NCBI GenBank assembly: GCA_017540085.1
Contig: JAFYBQ010000042.1
Span: 1-64,000, forward strand
Length of the DNA: 64,000 bases
DNA from: Synergistaceae bacterium
GTDB lineage: Bacteria; Synergistota; Synergistia; Synergistales; Aminobacteriaceae
Reading direction: 5' to 3'
The position numbers and the translations under genes are program-made. The notes beneath the pieces were generated by a model. The model saw only the letters and a list, made by a program, of their open reading frames with translations. It was not told where the DNA came from and made no database searches. How positions within the stretch are numbered: the stretch's first letter is position 1; the number at the start of each line of letters is the position of its first letter. Positions 37,640 through 46,119 of this stretch are shown here, one piece after another.

Positions 37640-38215
37640 ATGGCCACGAAAAATATAATGATTGTCGGAGTCGGCGGACAGGGGAGCGTACTCGCAAGCA
37701 AACTTTTGGGACATCTCCTCACATCACAGGGATATGACGTAAAAGTCTCGGAGGTTCACGGAATGAGTCAGCGCGGCGGAAGCGTCGTAACCTATGTGCG
37801 TTACGGGGACAAAGTATATTCGCCCGTAATCGACAAGGGGCAGGCGGATTTCATTGTGTCGTTCGAGCTGTTAGAGGCTGCAAGGTGGATTGAATACCTT
37901 TCGCCCAACGGCCAAATAGTAACGTCAACACAGCAGATTGACCCTATGCCCGTTCTTACAGGCGCGATGACTTACCCGGAAAATTTGCTTGAGGAAATCA
38001 GGAAGACAGGCGCGAAAATTGACGCTCTCGACTGCCTGAAACTTGCTGAGACCGCCGGAAGTCCCAAAGCCGTTAATCTCGTCCTGCTTGGCCGACTCTC
38101 TCACTACTTCACGGACATCACGCCGGAGTCATGGCAGGAAGCAATTACAGGATGTGTACCCCCGAAATTCTTAGACCTTAACCGAAAGGCTTTCGATTTA
38201 GGGAGAAACGCATAA
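37640..38215 (+). CDS. iorB: Indolepyruvate:ferredoxin oxidoreductase, beta subunit
   Basis: A 191-residue IorB (2-oxoacid oxidoreductase gamma-type domain). It opens with IMIVGVGGQGSVLASKLLG, followed by VSEVHGMSQRGGSVVTYVRYG, both typical of the family. With IorA it forms the enzyme oxidising aromatic 2-oxoacids. It starts two bases after the small membrane protein. A palindromic repeat lies between it and the next gene. Confidence 0.96.
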   Translation: MATKNIMIVGVGGQGSVLASKLLGHLLTSQGYDVKVSEVHGMSQRGGSVVTYVRYGDKVYSPVIDKGQADFIVSFELLEAARWIEYLSPNGQIVTSTQQIDPMPVLTGAMTYPENLLEEIRKTGAKIDALDCLKLAETAGSPKAVNLVLLGRLSHYFTDITPESWQEAITGCVPPKFLDLNRKAFDLGRNA

Positions 38216-38218
38216 ATT

Positions 38219-38286
38219 TTACCCCCCTTCCGTTTGTCTCCCTCCCCCCTAAGTTAGGTGGACACAGAGGGGGAAGAGGGGGTATC
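38219..38286. repeat. Dispersed GC-rich palindromic repeat, copy 1
   Basis: A roughly 65-bp unit with C-tracts on the left and G-tracts on the right. The outer arm is ACCCCCC...CTTCC against GAAGAGGGGGT, and the centre is CCTAAGTTAGG, itself an inverted repeat. The same unit in the same orientation, differing by a few bases, occurs at 56178-56242. There is no T-tract, so it is not a plain terminator. It lies between iorB and the aryl-CoA ligase. Confidence 0.75.
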
Positions 38287-38322
38287 AGACGAAATATTAT
38301 CATCGAGGAAGGTTTTATCTTT

Positions 38323-39624
38323 ATGGAAAAGTATTATCAGCCCGAAATTGAGACAATGCCCCGCGAGCAGATTCGCAGACTTCAGAATGAACGACTCCTG
38401 AAGCAAGTCCGCCACGCCTGGGAAGATGTCCCCTATTACCGCAAGAAAATGCAGGAGAAGGGACTCACTCCCGATGACATAAAATCAATGGACGATCTTC
38501 ACCTTCTCCCGTTCCTGACAAAGGCAGACCTCCGCGAGGCATACCCCTACGGCTTAATGGGCCGCCCCCTGAAAGACTGCGTGCGTATTCAGTCAACATC
38601 AGGCACAACAGGACAGAGAGTCGTAGCCTTCTACACGCTCAACGACATTCACATATGGGAGACAATGTGCGCCCGGGCAATCATGGCCGCAGGGGGGACA
38701 AATGAAGATGTCGTGCAGGTCTCATACGGCTACGGACTGTTCACGGGCGGGCCTGGCCTCAACGGCGGGAGTCATCTTGTCGGCTCTCTCACTATTCCGG
38801 CCTCGTCAGGAAACACAGACAGGCAGATTATGTTCATCAAAGATTTGTCCGCGACAATTCTTTGCTGCACTCCCAGTTACGCGGCGTTTATCGGCGAGCG
38901 CATGAAGGAAATGGGAATGTCCCCCGATGATATTCCGCTCAAAGCCGGGATTTTCGGTGCTGAGGCATGGAGCGAAAGCATGAGGCGCGATATTGAGGCC
39001 ACAATGGGAATCAAGGCTTACGACATTTACGGCCTCACGGAGCTTTGCGGGCCGGGCGTTTCGTTTGAGTGTGAAGATCAGCACGGTATGCACATCAACG
39101 AGGATTATTTTATCCCGGAGATTATTGACCCTGAAACAGGCGAGGTCCTCCCGGAAGGCAGCACGGGCGAGCTTGTTTTCACGACACTGGAGAAGGAAGC
39201 CTTCCCGCTGATTCGCTACAGGACACGCGATATTACCAGCCTCAGTTACGAGCCATGCCCCTGCGGAAGGACTCACGTCAGAATGTCGCGCTTGAAGGGG
39301 CGTACCGATGACATGCTCATTATCCGCGGCGTAAACGTCTTCCCGTCGCAGATTGAGACCGTCCTAATCAATCAGGGCTACCCGGCGAACTATCAGATTA
39401 TTGTTGACCGGGTGAACAACACAGACACGCTTGATGTGAGAGTCGAAATGACCCCGGAAATGTTCACCGATAATTTGGGCGTTGTGAATCAGCGTCAGGC
39501 GAAACTTGTCGAGGGTCTGCGCTCAATGTTAGGATTAACGGCAAAGGTTACCCTTGTCGCTCCGAAAACTATTGTACGGTCTGAAGGAAAAGCAGTAAGG
39601 GTAATCGACAACAGGAAAATATAG
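38323..39624 (+). CDS. paaK: Phenylacetate-CoA ligase-type (PaaK) aryl-CoA ligase
   Basis: A 433-residue ligase of the normal PaaK length. Seen are the AMP-binding STSGTTGQR (about residues 94-102), IYGLTELCGPG (about 236-246), a RTRDIT segment, and the C-terminal RTDDMLIIRGVNVFPSQIE. PaaK enzymes join aryl acetates to CoA using ATP. Beside IorAB it may instead run toward releasing arylacetate and ATP from aryl-acetyl-CoA, or salvage exported acids; the direction is inference. It is followed 15 bp downstream by the ACT genes. Confidence 0.94.
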   Translation: MEKYYQPEIETMPREQIRRLQNERLLKQVRHAWEDVPYYRKKMQEKGLTPDDIKSMDDLHLLPFLTKADLREAYPYGLMGRPLKDCVRIQSTSGTTGQRVVAFYTLNDIHIWETMCARAIMAAGGTNEDVVQVSYGYGLFTGGPGLNGGSHLVGSLTIPASSGNTDRQIMFIKDLSATILCCTPSYAAFIGERMKEMGMSPDDIPLKAGIFGAEAWSESMRRDIEATMGIKAYDIYGLTELCGPGVSFECEDQHGMHINEDYFIPEIIDPETGEVLPEGSTGELVFTTLEKEAFPLIRYRTRDITSLSYEPCPCGRTHVRMSRLKGRTDDMLIIRGVNVFPSQIETVLINQGYPANYQIIVDRVNNTDTLDVRVEMTPEMFTDNLGVVNQRQAKLVEGLRSMLGLTAKVTLVAPKTIVRSEGKAVRVIDNRKI

Positions 39625-39639
39625 AGAGGGGGAAAATTC

Positions 39640-40074
39640 ATGAACGTGAAGCAGATTTCAGTGTTTCTTGAGAACCGGCCGGGCTGCCTCCACGAGATGA
39701 CGCGGGCATTAGCTCAGGCGGGAATCGATTTGCGGGGACTCTCGCTTGCTGAGACGAGCGATTTCGGAATCGTGAGATTGATTGTTGATGATGTAGTCGG
39801 GACTGCCAGCACCTTGCGGGACGCGGGGTTTGTGGCCAGCCTTACGGACGTTCTTGCGATTGAGGTGCCGAATGTGCCGGGGGGATTGAATCACGTGCTT
39901 GAAGTTCTTGACGGAGCCGGGATAAATGTCGAGTACATGTACGCTATATTAGGCAACAAGAAATCAGATACGGCCTACATGATTTTCCGGGTCAGCGACA
40001 ACGCGAAAGCCTCATCCGCGCTGGCTGGCTCAGGTGTCAGGATTATGGGAGCTGAGGAGCTGTCAGCAATATAA
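39640..40074 (+). CDS. Tandem ACT-domain protein 1
   Basis: A 144-residue protein of two ACT modules (about residues 1-68 and 70-142) with VFLENRPGCLHEMTRALAQAG and VPNVPGGLNHVLEVLDGAGI. These are the ligand-binding loop (N/D-x-P-G) and helix typical of amino-acid-sensing ACT domains. It lacks any enzyme or DNA-binding part. Stand-alone pairs like this commonly lie beside PaaK genes in anaerobes. It may sense aromatic amino acids. GAGGGGG ribosome site. Confidence 0.92.
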   Translation: MNVKQISVFLENRPGCLHEMTRALAQAGIDLRGLSLAETSDFGIVRLIVDDVVGTASTLRDAGFVASLTDVLAIEVPNVPGGLNHVLEVLDGAGINVEYMYAILGNKKSDTAYMIFRVSDNAKASSALAGSGVRIMGAEELSAI

Positions 40075-40080
40075 ATAGCC

Positions 40081-40509
40081 ATGAACATAAAGCAGGTATC
40101 AATCTTTATCGAGCATGTGCCGGGGACTCTGCACAAAGTCGTAAAAACTCTCGCGGAGAATGACATACATATTCGGGCGTTCTCTGCGGTGGAGTTTGGC
40201 GGAATAGACATACTCCGGCTGATTGTGGACAATATTTTGTGGACTGCCTCGCACCTAAAAACGCTTGGTTATCCTGCAACGTTCAAGGAAGTAATAGCTG
40301 TGAGCATACCAAACACGGCGGAGAGATTATGCAAAGTCCTCGAAATAATGAGGAACGCCGGAATCAATATAGAGTACTCGTACTCACTTGTGCTGAAAAA
40401 TTATTCGGCGGGCTTTATCTTTGAGGTTGACGACAGCGCGAGGGCTGCTGAGGCTCTGACGGAGGCGGGGATAAAGGTCATCACTCAGGAAGAATTGCAG
40501 ACGCTGTAA
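40081..40509 (+). CDS. Tandem ACT-domain protein 2
   Basis: A 142-residue paralogue of the preceding gene, with IFIEHVPGTLHKVVKTLAEND and IPNTAERLCKVLEIMRNAGI. The second module has lost the PG of the ligand loop (NTAE for NxPG), so its binding may differ. It begins 6 bases after the first ACT gene without a strong ribosome site, suggesting coupled translation. Confidence 0.9.
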   Translation: MNIKQVSIFIEHVPGTLHKVVKTLAENDIHIRAFSAVEFGGIDILRLIVDNILWTASHLKTLGYPATFKEVIAVSIPNTAERLCKVLEIMRNAGINIEYSYSLVLKNYSAGFIFEVDDSARAAEALTEAGIKVITQEELQTL

Positions 40510-40588
40510 AAATCCGAGGCTGTTGCGATAAACGCGGCGGCCTCTTATAATTTTGCGGCAAATAAACTTTTCGGGGGCGTAAAATTCA

Positions 40589-41041
40589 GTGAGCATAAAG
40601 CAGATTTCAGTGATACTTGATGACCAGTCCCAGACGTTAAGCAGAATGGCTGAAGTTCTCGCGTCAAAAAATGCTGACATGAGAGCATTAACTGTGGAGG
40701 AGTCCGGGAATTTCAGAGTCGTGAGACTCATTGCGGATAATGTTCTGTGGGCATCATCGGCATTGTGGGAGGCAGGGTTCACGGCGAATACTGCTGATGT
40801 TGTAGCCGCGGAAGTTCCTGACGAGGCCGGGGGGCTTGCGCGTCTTCTGAATATCATTGAGCGCGCCGGAATGGAGATAAAGTATATGTACCCTGTATTG
40901 AGCCGAAAGAAGTCATCAGCTTTAGGCGGAGGGGGATTGCCTGTAGTAGTCCTGAAACTGTCGGGCAGTGAGAATCCCGAAGAGATATTGCGGCTTGAGG
41001 GGATAAAAGTTTTGACTCACGCTGATTTGTCGTCGCTGTAG
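40589..41041 (+). CDS. Tandem ACT-domain protein 3 (divergent)
   Basis: A 150-residue third member. The start is GTG at 40589, about 11 bases after GGGGG. The first module reads VILDDQSQTLSRMAEVLASKN, with QS replacing the PG of the loop. The second retains VPDEAGGLARLLNIIERAGM. A glycine-rich insertion (LGGGGLP) interrupts the end of the second module. It sits 79 bp after the second copy. Successive loss of the ligand loop across the three suggests specialisation, perhaps in a heteromer. Confidence 0.88.
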   Translation: MSIKQISVILDDQSQTLSRMAEVLASKNADMRALTVEESGNFRVVRLIADNVLWASSALWEAGFTANTADVVAAEVPDEAGGLARLLNIIERAGMEIKYMYPVLSRKKSSALGGGGLPVVVLKLSGSENPEEILRLEGIKVLTHADLSSL

Positions 41042-41067
41042 GAAATTTTTTCGGGAGGCGATCATTC

Positions 41068-41427
41068 ATGAGGAAGTCAGCACTTGCGGTATTGGCTCTT
41101 GTCATCGCGTTATTGTTCGGGAGAACGGCTTGCGCGGCGGCCAAGTATTTCACGCTGGTGAACAACACGGGCGCGGATCTCTACACAGTCAACCTCAGCC
41201 CCTCAACTAGGTATGAGTGGCGGGATTACGTGATAGGGGACATACTGGACTCCAAAATTCTTGAGTACGGAGAATCGGCTAATGTGCGTTTTAACACCGG
41301 GGGTTTAAGGGAATGGGATATTCAGGCGGTGTTCTATGACGGCACATCGGCTTGGTGGTACAACATTGACCTTATAGCCTCATACACCGTAACGCTGAAC
41401 AGGGACGGCACAGCGGATATGGAGTAA
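41068..41427 (+). CDS. Small secreted beta-rich protein, unknown
   Basis: A 119-residue product with a clear signal peptide (hydrophobic LAVLALVIALLFG, cleavage after ACA near residue 24). The mature part of about 95 residues is rich in aromatic and beta-prone residues (FTLVNNTGADLYTVNLSP, then YTVTLNRDG). No family is recognised; the NNTG-type first strand resembles small extracellular beta-sandwich proteins. Good GGGAGGCG ribosome site, 26 bp after the last ACT gene, so it may be in the same transcript. Confidence 0.7.
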   Translation: MRKSALAVLALVIALLFGRTACAAAKYFTLVNNTGADLYTVNLSPSTRYEWRDYVIGDILDSKILEYGESANVRFNTGGLREWDIQAVFYDGTSAWWYNIDLIASYTVTLNRDGTADME

Positions 41428-41438
41428 GGCAGGAAATT

Positions 41439-42308
41439 TCACGCATTATCATTTTTCCCCTTCAGGATGTTCACCGCGTTATTGTACAGGATAGTGCGTT
41501 TCTCGTTATCCGAAAGGCTGAGGGACATTACAGCATTGACGCATTCAGACTGTGAAGCCCACGGCGAGTCAGTCCCGAAAATCACGCGCTCAGACCCGAA
41601 AGCCCGTACCATTCCGGCAAACTCATCATCATTCAGCATGTCGCATTCATTTCCGCCGGAATAATATCCGTCCCCGTTCGGGTAAAACCTTCCGAGAGAG
41701 AACGCCGAGTCAACATAAACATTCTCACGCCCCGCAAAGAGCTTCACGGCCTCAGCCCAGCACCGCCACCCGCCCATGTGAGCCAGAATCACGCGCACAT
41801 CCCCGGCCATGTCGAGCGCACGCGCTATTCTCTCAGGCAGCGCGGAGTCATCGCCGGGGAATCCTATGTCCCAGCCCGCATGAATCATCACGATCAATCC
41901 CAGCTCGCCCGAAAATCTCAGAATGTCCGCGTAATGTTCATCATCAACATTCAGCCCCTGATAGACCGGGTGAATCTTTACGCCATTTATGCCCGCCCCG
42001 GATGTTCTCGCTAATTCCCCGCGACAGTCATCAAAGAAGGGGTGAATCCCCCCGAAAGAATATACCCCGGTTGATTCACCCTCCGCATTAATCTTCATGG
42101 CCGTGTTGTTGATTCTCGTAACCTGCTCCGGCTTTGTGGCGACAGGCTGAACGACTGAGCATGTTACGCCCGCTTCCCTCATTGACGCTTTGAGTCCCGG
42201 AATTGTGCCGTCAGTGAATGGCCGAGTGTGGCTGTTATGACTCAGGACTCCCAGCGCGTGAGAGGCTATTTTCTCCGGGAATGTGTGAGCGTGAATATCA
42301 ATTATCAT
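41439..42308 (-). CDS. Amidohydrolase-family (amidohydrolase 2-type) metal-dependent hydrolase
   Basis: A 289-residue TIM-barrel hydrolase. The N-terminal metal ligands are in DIHAHTF (His6, His8). GVKIHPVYQG, IHAGWD and LAHMGG follow, and FGTDSPWAS carries the late aspartate. Family members hydrolyse or decarboxylate cyclic or aromatic acids; the substrate is not predictable. The start overlaps the symporter stop by 11 bases, so import and processing of one substrate is likely. Confidence 0.85.
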   Translation of the reverse strand: MIIDIHAHTFPEKIASHALGVLSHNSHTRPFTDGTIPGLKASMREAGVTCSVVQPVATKPEQVTRINNTAMKINAEGESTGVYSFGGIHPFFDDCRGELARTSGAGINGVKIHPVYQGLNVDDEHYADILRFSGELGLIVMIHAGWDIGFPGDDSALPERIARALDMAGDVRVILAHMGGWRCWAEAVKLFAGRENVYVDSAFSLGRFYPNGDGYYSGGNECDMLNDDEFAGMVRAFGSERVIFGTDSPWASQSECVNAVMSLSLSDNEKRTILYNNAVNILKGKNDNA

Positions 42309-43869
42309 CGCCCAATGCCCGCGACTGTCTGATTGTTACCGTCCTTGTGTAGCAGGAGAAAGCATCATCGACAAATTTGCGTTCAGGTTTCGGAGTAATA
42401 ATGCTGACGACCGGGACAATCACGAATCCGGCAAGCATACAGAAAGCTCCGGCGTTAATCGGAGAGCGCAATAGCTCCGGGAAATCGGGACGCACGAAAA
42501 TATTTGCGGTCATTACGACGCTTGAGAATATGAAGTTTACCCAGCATGATAATTTTGTTACGCCCTTCCAGTAAAGGCTGTACATGAACGGCGCGAGGAA
42601 TGCTCCGGCAAGCGCACCCCATGACACTCCCATTAACTGAGCTATGAATGTTACGTTTGATGAGTACTGAATCAGCGCAAGAACTACGGATATTATGATG
42701 AATATCACGATTAGTACGCGCATTGTGAAGAGCTGCTTTTTCTCGTCCATGTCGCGAATCACGTGGCCTTTGAGCAAATCAAGCGTGAGAGTCGAGCTTG
42801 ACGCAAGAACAAGTGATGACAATGTAGACATTGAAGCCGACAATACGAGAATCACAACAACGCCTATCAGTATGTCGGGAAGATTCGAGAGCATTACGGG
42901 AATGACAGAGTCATAGCCCTCAGCGGGGACTCCGATTCCTGACGGGTCAAGCTGGGACGTGAACAATCTCCCGAAACCGCCGAGGAAGTAGCAACCTCCC
43001 GCCACAACGAGAGCGAACAGCGTAGAAATCACTGTGCCTTTCGTGATGTCTGACTCATTCTTGATGGCGTAGAACTTCTGCACCATCTGAGGAAGTCCCC
43101 ATGTGCCTAAGCTGGTAAGTATTACGACTCCGAGAAGGTTCACGGGGTCAGGGCCGAAAAATGACGCGAATATTCCGGGAGATTTTGCGAGGGGTGTTAC
43201 GGCGTGAGAGTCAGAAATTGCCGCAAGCCCGGCGAGAGACTCAGAGAGTCCGCCCTTGCTTTCGAGGACTGCGACAATCACCGCAGTGATTCCGGCGAGC
43301 ATTATTATTCCCTGAATGAAGTCGTTTATCGCCGTCGCCATATATCCGCCCGCAACGACATATATACCCGTCAATACGGCCATGATTATGACGCAGACCG
43401 AGTAATCCACGCTGAACGCCATCCCGAATAGCCTGCTCAGACCGTTATAGAGGGAAGCTGTATACGGAATCAGGAATATGAAGCATATCACCGAGGCCGC
43501 AATTTTGAGCGAGGCACTCTGAAACCTCTTGCCGAAAAAGTCAGGCATCGTTGCGCTGCTGAGATACTGACTCATGATACGAGTCCTTCTGCCCAAAACC
43601 GCCCAAGCCATTAGCGAGCCGATAAAAGCATTTCCGAGTCCCGCCCATGTCGCCGCGATCCCGTAACGCCACCCGAACTGACCCGCATAGCCCACGAAAA
43701 CAACCGCCGAGAAATAGCTAGTCCCGTAAGCAAACGCCGTAAGCCACGGCCCGACAGACCGCCCACCCAAGACAAAGCCGCTGACATCTGTTGAATGTTT
43801 CCGGCAGTAAAGCCCGATAGCAATCATTAAGCCAAAGAAAAATATCACTAACACTGATTTGATGAGCAT
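42298..43869 (-). CDS. Sodium:solute symporter (SSS family)
   Basis: A 523-residue membrane protein with about 13 helices. SSS features include GGRSVGPWLTAFAYGTSYFS (about residues 36-55), GAYVVAGGYMATAINDFIQG-like sequence near residue 185, and LSASMSTLSSLVLASSS (about 360-376), the sodium-site region. The start is taken at ATG 43869 (MLIKSV), with GGAG 14 bases before; an in-frame extension upstream lacks a site. It imports an organic solute with Na+, and the coupled amidohydrolase suggests an organic acid or amide. Confidence 0.88.
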   Translation of the reverse strand: MLIKSVLVIFFFGLMIAIGLYCRKHSTDVSGFVLGGRSVGPWLTAFAYGTSYFSAVVFVGYAGQFGWRYGIAATWAGLGNAFIGSLMAWAVLGRRTRIMSQYLSSATMPDFFGKRFQSASLKIAASVICFIFLIPYTASLYNGLSRLFGMAFSVDYSVCVIIMAVLTGIYVVAGGYMATAINDFIQGIIMLAGITAVIVAVLESKGGLSESLAGLAAISDSHAVTPLAKSPGIFASFFGPDPVNLLGVVILTSLGTWGLPQMVQKFYAIKNESDITKGTVISTLFALVVAGGCYFLGGFGRLFTSQLDPSGIGVPAEGYDSVIPVMLSNLPDILIGVVVILVLSASMSTLSSLVLASSSTLTLDLLKGHVIRDMDEKKQLFTMRVLIVIFIIISVVLALIQYSSNVTFIAQLMGVSWGALAGAFLAPFMYSLYWKGVTKLSCWVNFIFSSVVMTANIFVRPDFPELLRSPINAGAFCMLAGFVIVPVVSIITPKPERKFVDDAFSCYTRTVTIRQSRALGDDN

Positions 43870-43961
43870 GAAATATATTTTCACTCCTGAAATTTTTTCA
43901 CGCGCAAGATTACGCCCCGCCCCCGCCAAAATCAACCGTCATAAATGAACTGACAAAAACG

Positions 43962-43999
43962 CAAAAAAAGAAGCTCCCGACTCAATTTCGGAAGCTCCC
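43962..43999 (-). terminator. Terminator of tRNA-Asn
   Basis: Read on the minus strand, an 11-bp stem with G-U pairs (GGAGCTTCCGA with TCGGGAGCTTC) is followed by seven T. Confidence 0.7.
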
Positions 44000-44030
44000 T
44001 GTTATATTCGTTGTCCTGACAAAAAAAATT

Positions 44031-44106
44031 TGGCTCCGCCACCAGGACTCGAACCTGGAACCTAATGATTAACAGTCATCCGCGCTGCCGATTGCGCTAT
44101 GGCGGA
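44031..44106 (-). tRNA. tRNA-Asn (anticodon GTT)
   Basis: A 76-nt tRNA with CCA encoded. The acceptor is TCCGCCA/TGGCGGA with discriminator G. The anticodon loop CTGTTAA gives GTT, and the T-arm is GGTTCGAGTCC. Confidence 0.96.
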
Positions 44107-44120
44107 ACGCAACAAAAGGA

Positions 44121-44150
44121 ATTTTACCCCTCACCCCCCGTTTTTGTCAA
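44121..44150 (-). promoter_or_regulatory. Promoter of tRNA-Asn
   Basis: Read on the minus strand: -35 TTGACA (44145-44150), an 18-base spacer, -10 TAAAAT (44121-44126), with the tRNA 14 bases further on. Confidence 0.65.
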
Positions 44151-44152
44151 CA

Positions 44153-44161
44153 TGCTATAAT
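44153..44161 (+). promoter_or_regulatory. Extended -10 promoter of the coiled-coil protein gene
   Basis: TGCTATAAT (extended -10 form TGnTATAAT) lies about 40 bases before ATG 44200, back to back with the tRNA-Asn promoter. Confidence 0.5.
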
Positions 44162-44199
44162 CACAGCAATCACAGAAAATTTTACGGAGGAAAAATATT

Positions 44200-44700
44200 A
44201 TGCTCTGCACTTCATCTGAGGCGGCGAAAATTTTGCGGAGGCTCAACGATGAGAAAATGACGATTGAGGCACGCGAGTCGATGTCTTTGCATTTTACAGC
44301 GGCTGTTAATGAAGACATTGAGGACGCACGCCCGGAATATGATTATGACGAAACACGGATGGCACTCGATGAAATTGACGCGGAAATCCGCAAGTTGAAG
44401 CACGCGATTAACACGTTCAATCTTACGCATGAAGTGCCGGGATTCGGAATGACAGTTGATATGATGCTCGTATATATTCCTCAGCTCACGAGAAAAAAGC
44501 AGCGTCTTTCGGCCATGAAGGACAGACTCCCGAAGGTGCGCGAAATGACGAGAGTCGCAGGAATTATTGAGTACAGTTACGCAAATTATGACATTGAGAG
44601 GGCGACAGAAGATTTTGAGAAAGTCTCGGACGAATTATCACGCGCACAGACTGCACTTGACGTTCTGAACAACAGCGTGAAATTTGAGATTAATATATAG
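44200..44700 (+). CDS. Helical cytosolic protein, possibly DIP1984/septicolysin-like
   Basis: A 166-residue protein, mostly coiled coil (residues 50-75 and 130-160). The central INTFNLTHEV and the following TVDMMLVYIPQLTRKKQRLSAM resemble the IN-x-TN then short helix pattern of the DIP1984 family, and the overall order of helices agrees. The match is weak and by eye. No signal peptide. Extended -10 promoter and a GGAGGAAA site support it as a real gene of one cistron. Confidence 0.65.
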   Translation: MLCTSSEAAKILRRLNDEKMTIEARESMSLHFTAAVNEDIEDARPEYDYDETRMALDEIDAEIRKLKHAINTFNLTHEVPGFGMTVDMMLVYIPQLTRKKQRLSAMKDRLPKVREMTRVAGIIEYSYANYDIERATEDFEKVSDELSRAQTALDVLNNSVKFEINI

Positions 44701-44933
44701 AAATTAATACCTTCTGCACACGGGCGGAAACTCCTTTTGACTGTGGGGTCTTACAATCTCACGGAGAAATTTGGTTCAATGTTATTCGTTATTACTCTGT
44801 TATTTGTTTTTGACGGCTCATGTTTTAATGTTGCGCGGCCTCCATTAAATTTTGTCTTTGTCTTGTGTGCAGTAAAAACTTGTTTCACCGGGGGAGCTGA
44901 AGTATAAGGTTTCAGGCTCTCTCTTTTTTTGCG

Positions 44934-44939
44934 TATAAT
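44934..44939 (+). promoter_or_regulatory. Probable -10 box of the Tim44-like gene
   Basis: TATAAT in a GCGTATAAT context 35 bases before the start. The rest of the 273-bp gap (44701-44973) holds no gene or structure I can support. Confidence 0.4.
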
Positions 44940-44973
44940 ACACTGCATAATCCCAAACAAGGAGGCATTATGC

Positions 44974-45987
44974 ATGAAGCGCAAAATTATTCCCGGCATA
45001 GTAATTCTCATCACACTGATTTTTGCCGGGGTATCATATTCAGATTTCGGGAGCTTTTCGGGAAATTCTGATTACGACAGCTTGCCGTCATCAAGCACAT
45101 CATCAGGCGGAGGATTTTCGGGCGGCTCTGACTGGTCAGACTCGTACACTCCATCACATTCAACGCGCACAAGGACGCGCAGGACAGCACCGGAATACGG
45201 CACGGGTATAAATCCGGGAGTCGCGGCGGGAATCCGTCATCAGCAGGGTGTGAGGAATCCGAGTCTCGACACTGAAGACTACGAGGAGTTCGGCGGGATA
45301 GCGTTCGTATTGCTGGTATTCTTTGTGTTCTGGCTCATGATTCACATTAACAGCAAGAGGAAGCGCGATGTAGGACAGACTGTCATCAACATTCAGGACA
45401 CTGTAAGGACACTGCGCCCAATGAACGAATATTTAGAGCTTGACCCGGAATTTGACGAGGAGCGGATCAGGACTCTAATGTCGAACCTGTATATACAGAT
45501 GCAGGAGACGTGGCAGAGGAAGGATATATCACCTTTGCGGCCATACATGACGGATAAATTTTTCTCGCAGATGGATAATCAGCTTGAGCAGTTCAGGAAG
45601 TCAGGCCGGACGGATTACACCGAGCGTATTGCGGTGCTGAACACTGGCATAATTGGGTGGAGGCAGTCCGCCGGGATGGACTATATCACGGTGAGGCTAA
45701 ATGCGCGGATTGTGTCATACGTTCTTGACGACAGGACCGGGGAATTAATTTCGGGCGACAGGAAGCGCGAGAAATTCATGGAGTACGAAATAGAATTATG
45801 CCGGAAATCCGGGGCTGTAACGAGTCCAGAGTCTGACGGCGTGAAGACTGCGACATGTCCGCACTGCGGCGCGCCCCTGAAGCTGAATGCCTCGGCTCAG
45901 TGCGAGTACTGCGGGAGCGTGATTACTGCGGTAAATTCTGACTGGGCTATTTGCGGCATGAGGGGAATATCACAGAGGACGGCGTAA
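44974..45987 (+). CDS. Tim44-like domain membrane protein with C-terminal zinc ribbon
   Basis: A 337-residue protein. Residues 1-22 form a signal or first membrane segment; about 23-75 is Gly/Ser-rich; about 105-127 is a membrane helix (GIAFVLLVFFVFWLMIHI). A Tim44-like lipid-binding domain follows (about 150-290), including LYIQMQETWQRKDISPLRPYMTD, the typical helix before the beta sheet. It ends with a zinc ribbon, CPHCG and CEYCG (about residues 296-314). Bacterial members are of unknown role at the membrane. Start ATG 44974, 8 bases after AAGGAGG. Confidence 0.78.
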   Translation: MKRKIIPGIVILITLIFAGVSYSDFGSFSGNSDYDSLPSSSTSSGGGFSGGSDWSDSYTPSHSTRTRTRRTAPEYGTGINPGVAAGIRHQQGVRNPSLDTEDYEEFGGIAFVLLVFFVFWLMIHINSKRKRDVGQTVINIQDTVRTLRPMNEYLELDPEFDEERIRTLMSNLYIQMQETWQRKDISPLRPYMTDKFFSQMDNQLEQFRKSGRTDYTERIAVLNTGIIGWRQSAGMDYITVRLNARIVSYVLDDRTGELISGDRKREKFMEYEIELCRKSGAVTSPESDGVKTATCPHCGAPLKLNASAQCEYCGSVITAVNSDWAICGMRGISQRTA

Positions 45988-45993
45988 AGGCTT

Positions 45994-46034
45994 GAGTCCC
46001 CTGCGGGTGTCATGGCCTGCGGGGGCTATATTTT
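45994..46034 (+). terminator. Terminator of the Tim44-like gene
   Basis: A two-part stem (AGTCCCC with GGGGGCT, then GCGGG with CCTGC, one-base bulge) is followed by ATATTTT. Confidence 0.6.
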
Positions 46035-46119
46035 CCGCAGATTCTCTCCTAAAGGGAACAATTCTGCCCTGAGCTGTATATATTCCGGTCTCGGTGATAT
46101 ATAACAAGAGGTGATAACG

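Noticed and set aside
41068-41427. Lipoprotein
   Set aside because: There is a cysteine at the signal peptide end, but the LFGRTACAAA context lacks a proper lipobox; ordinary signal peptidase cleavage fits better.
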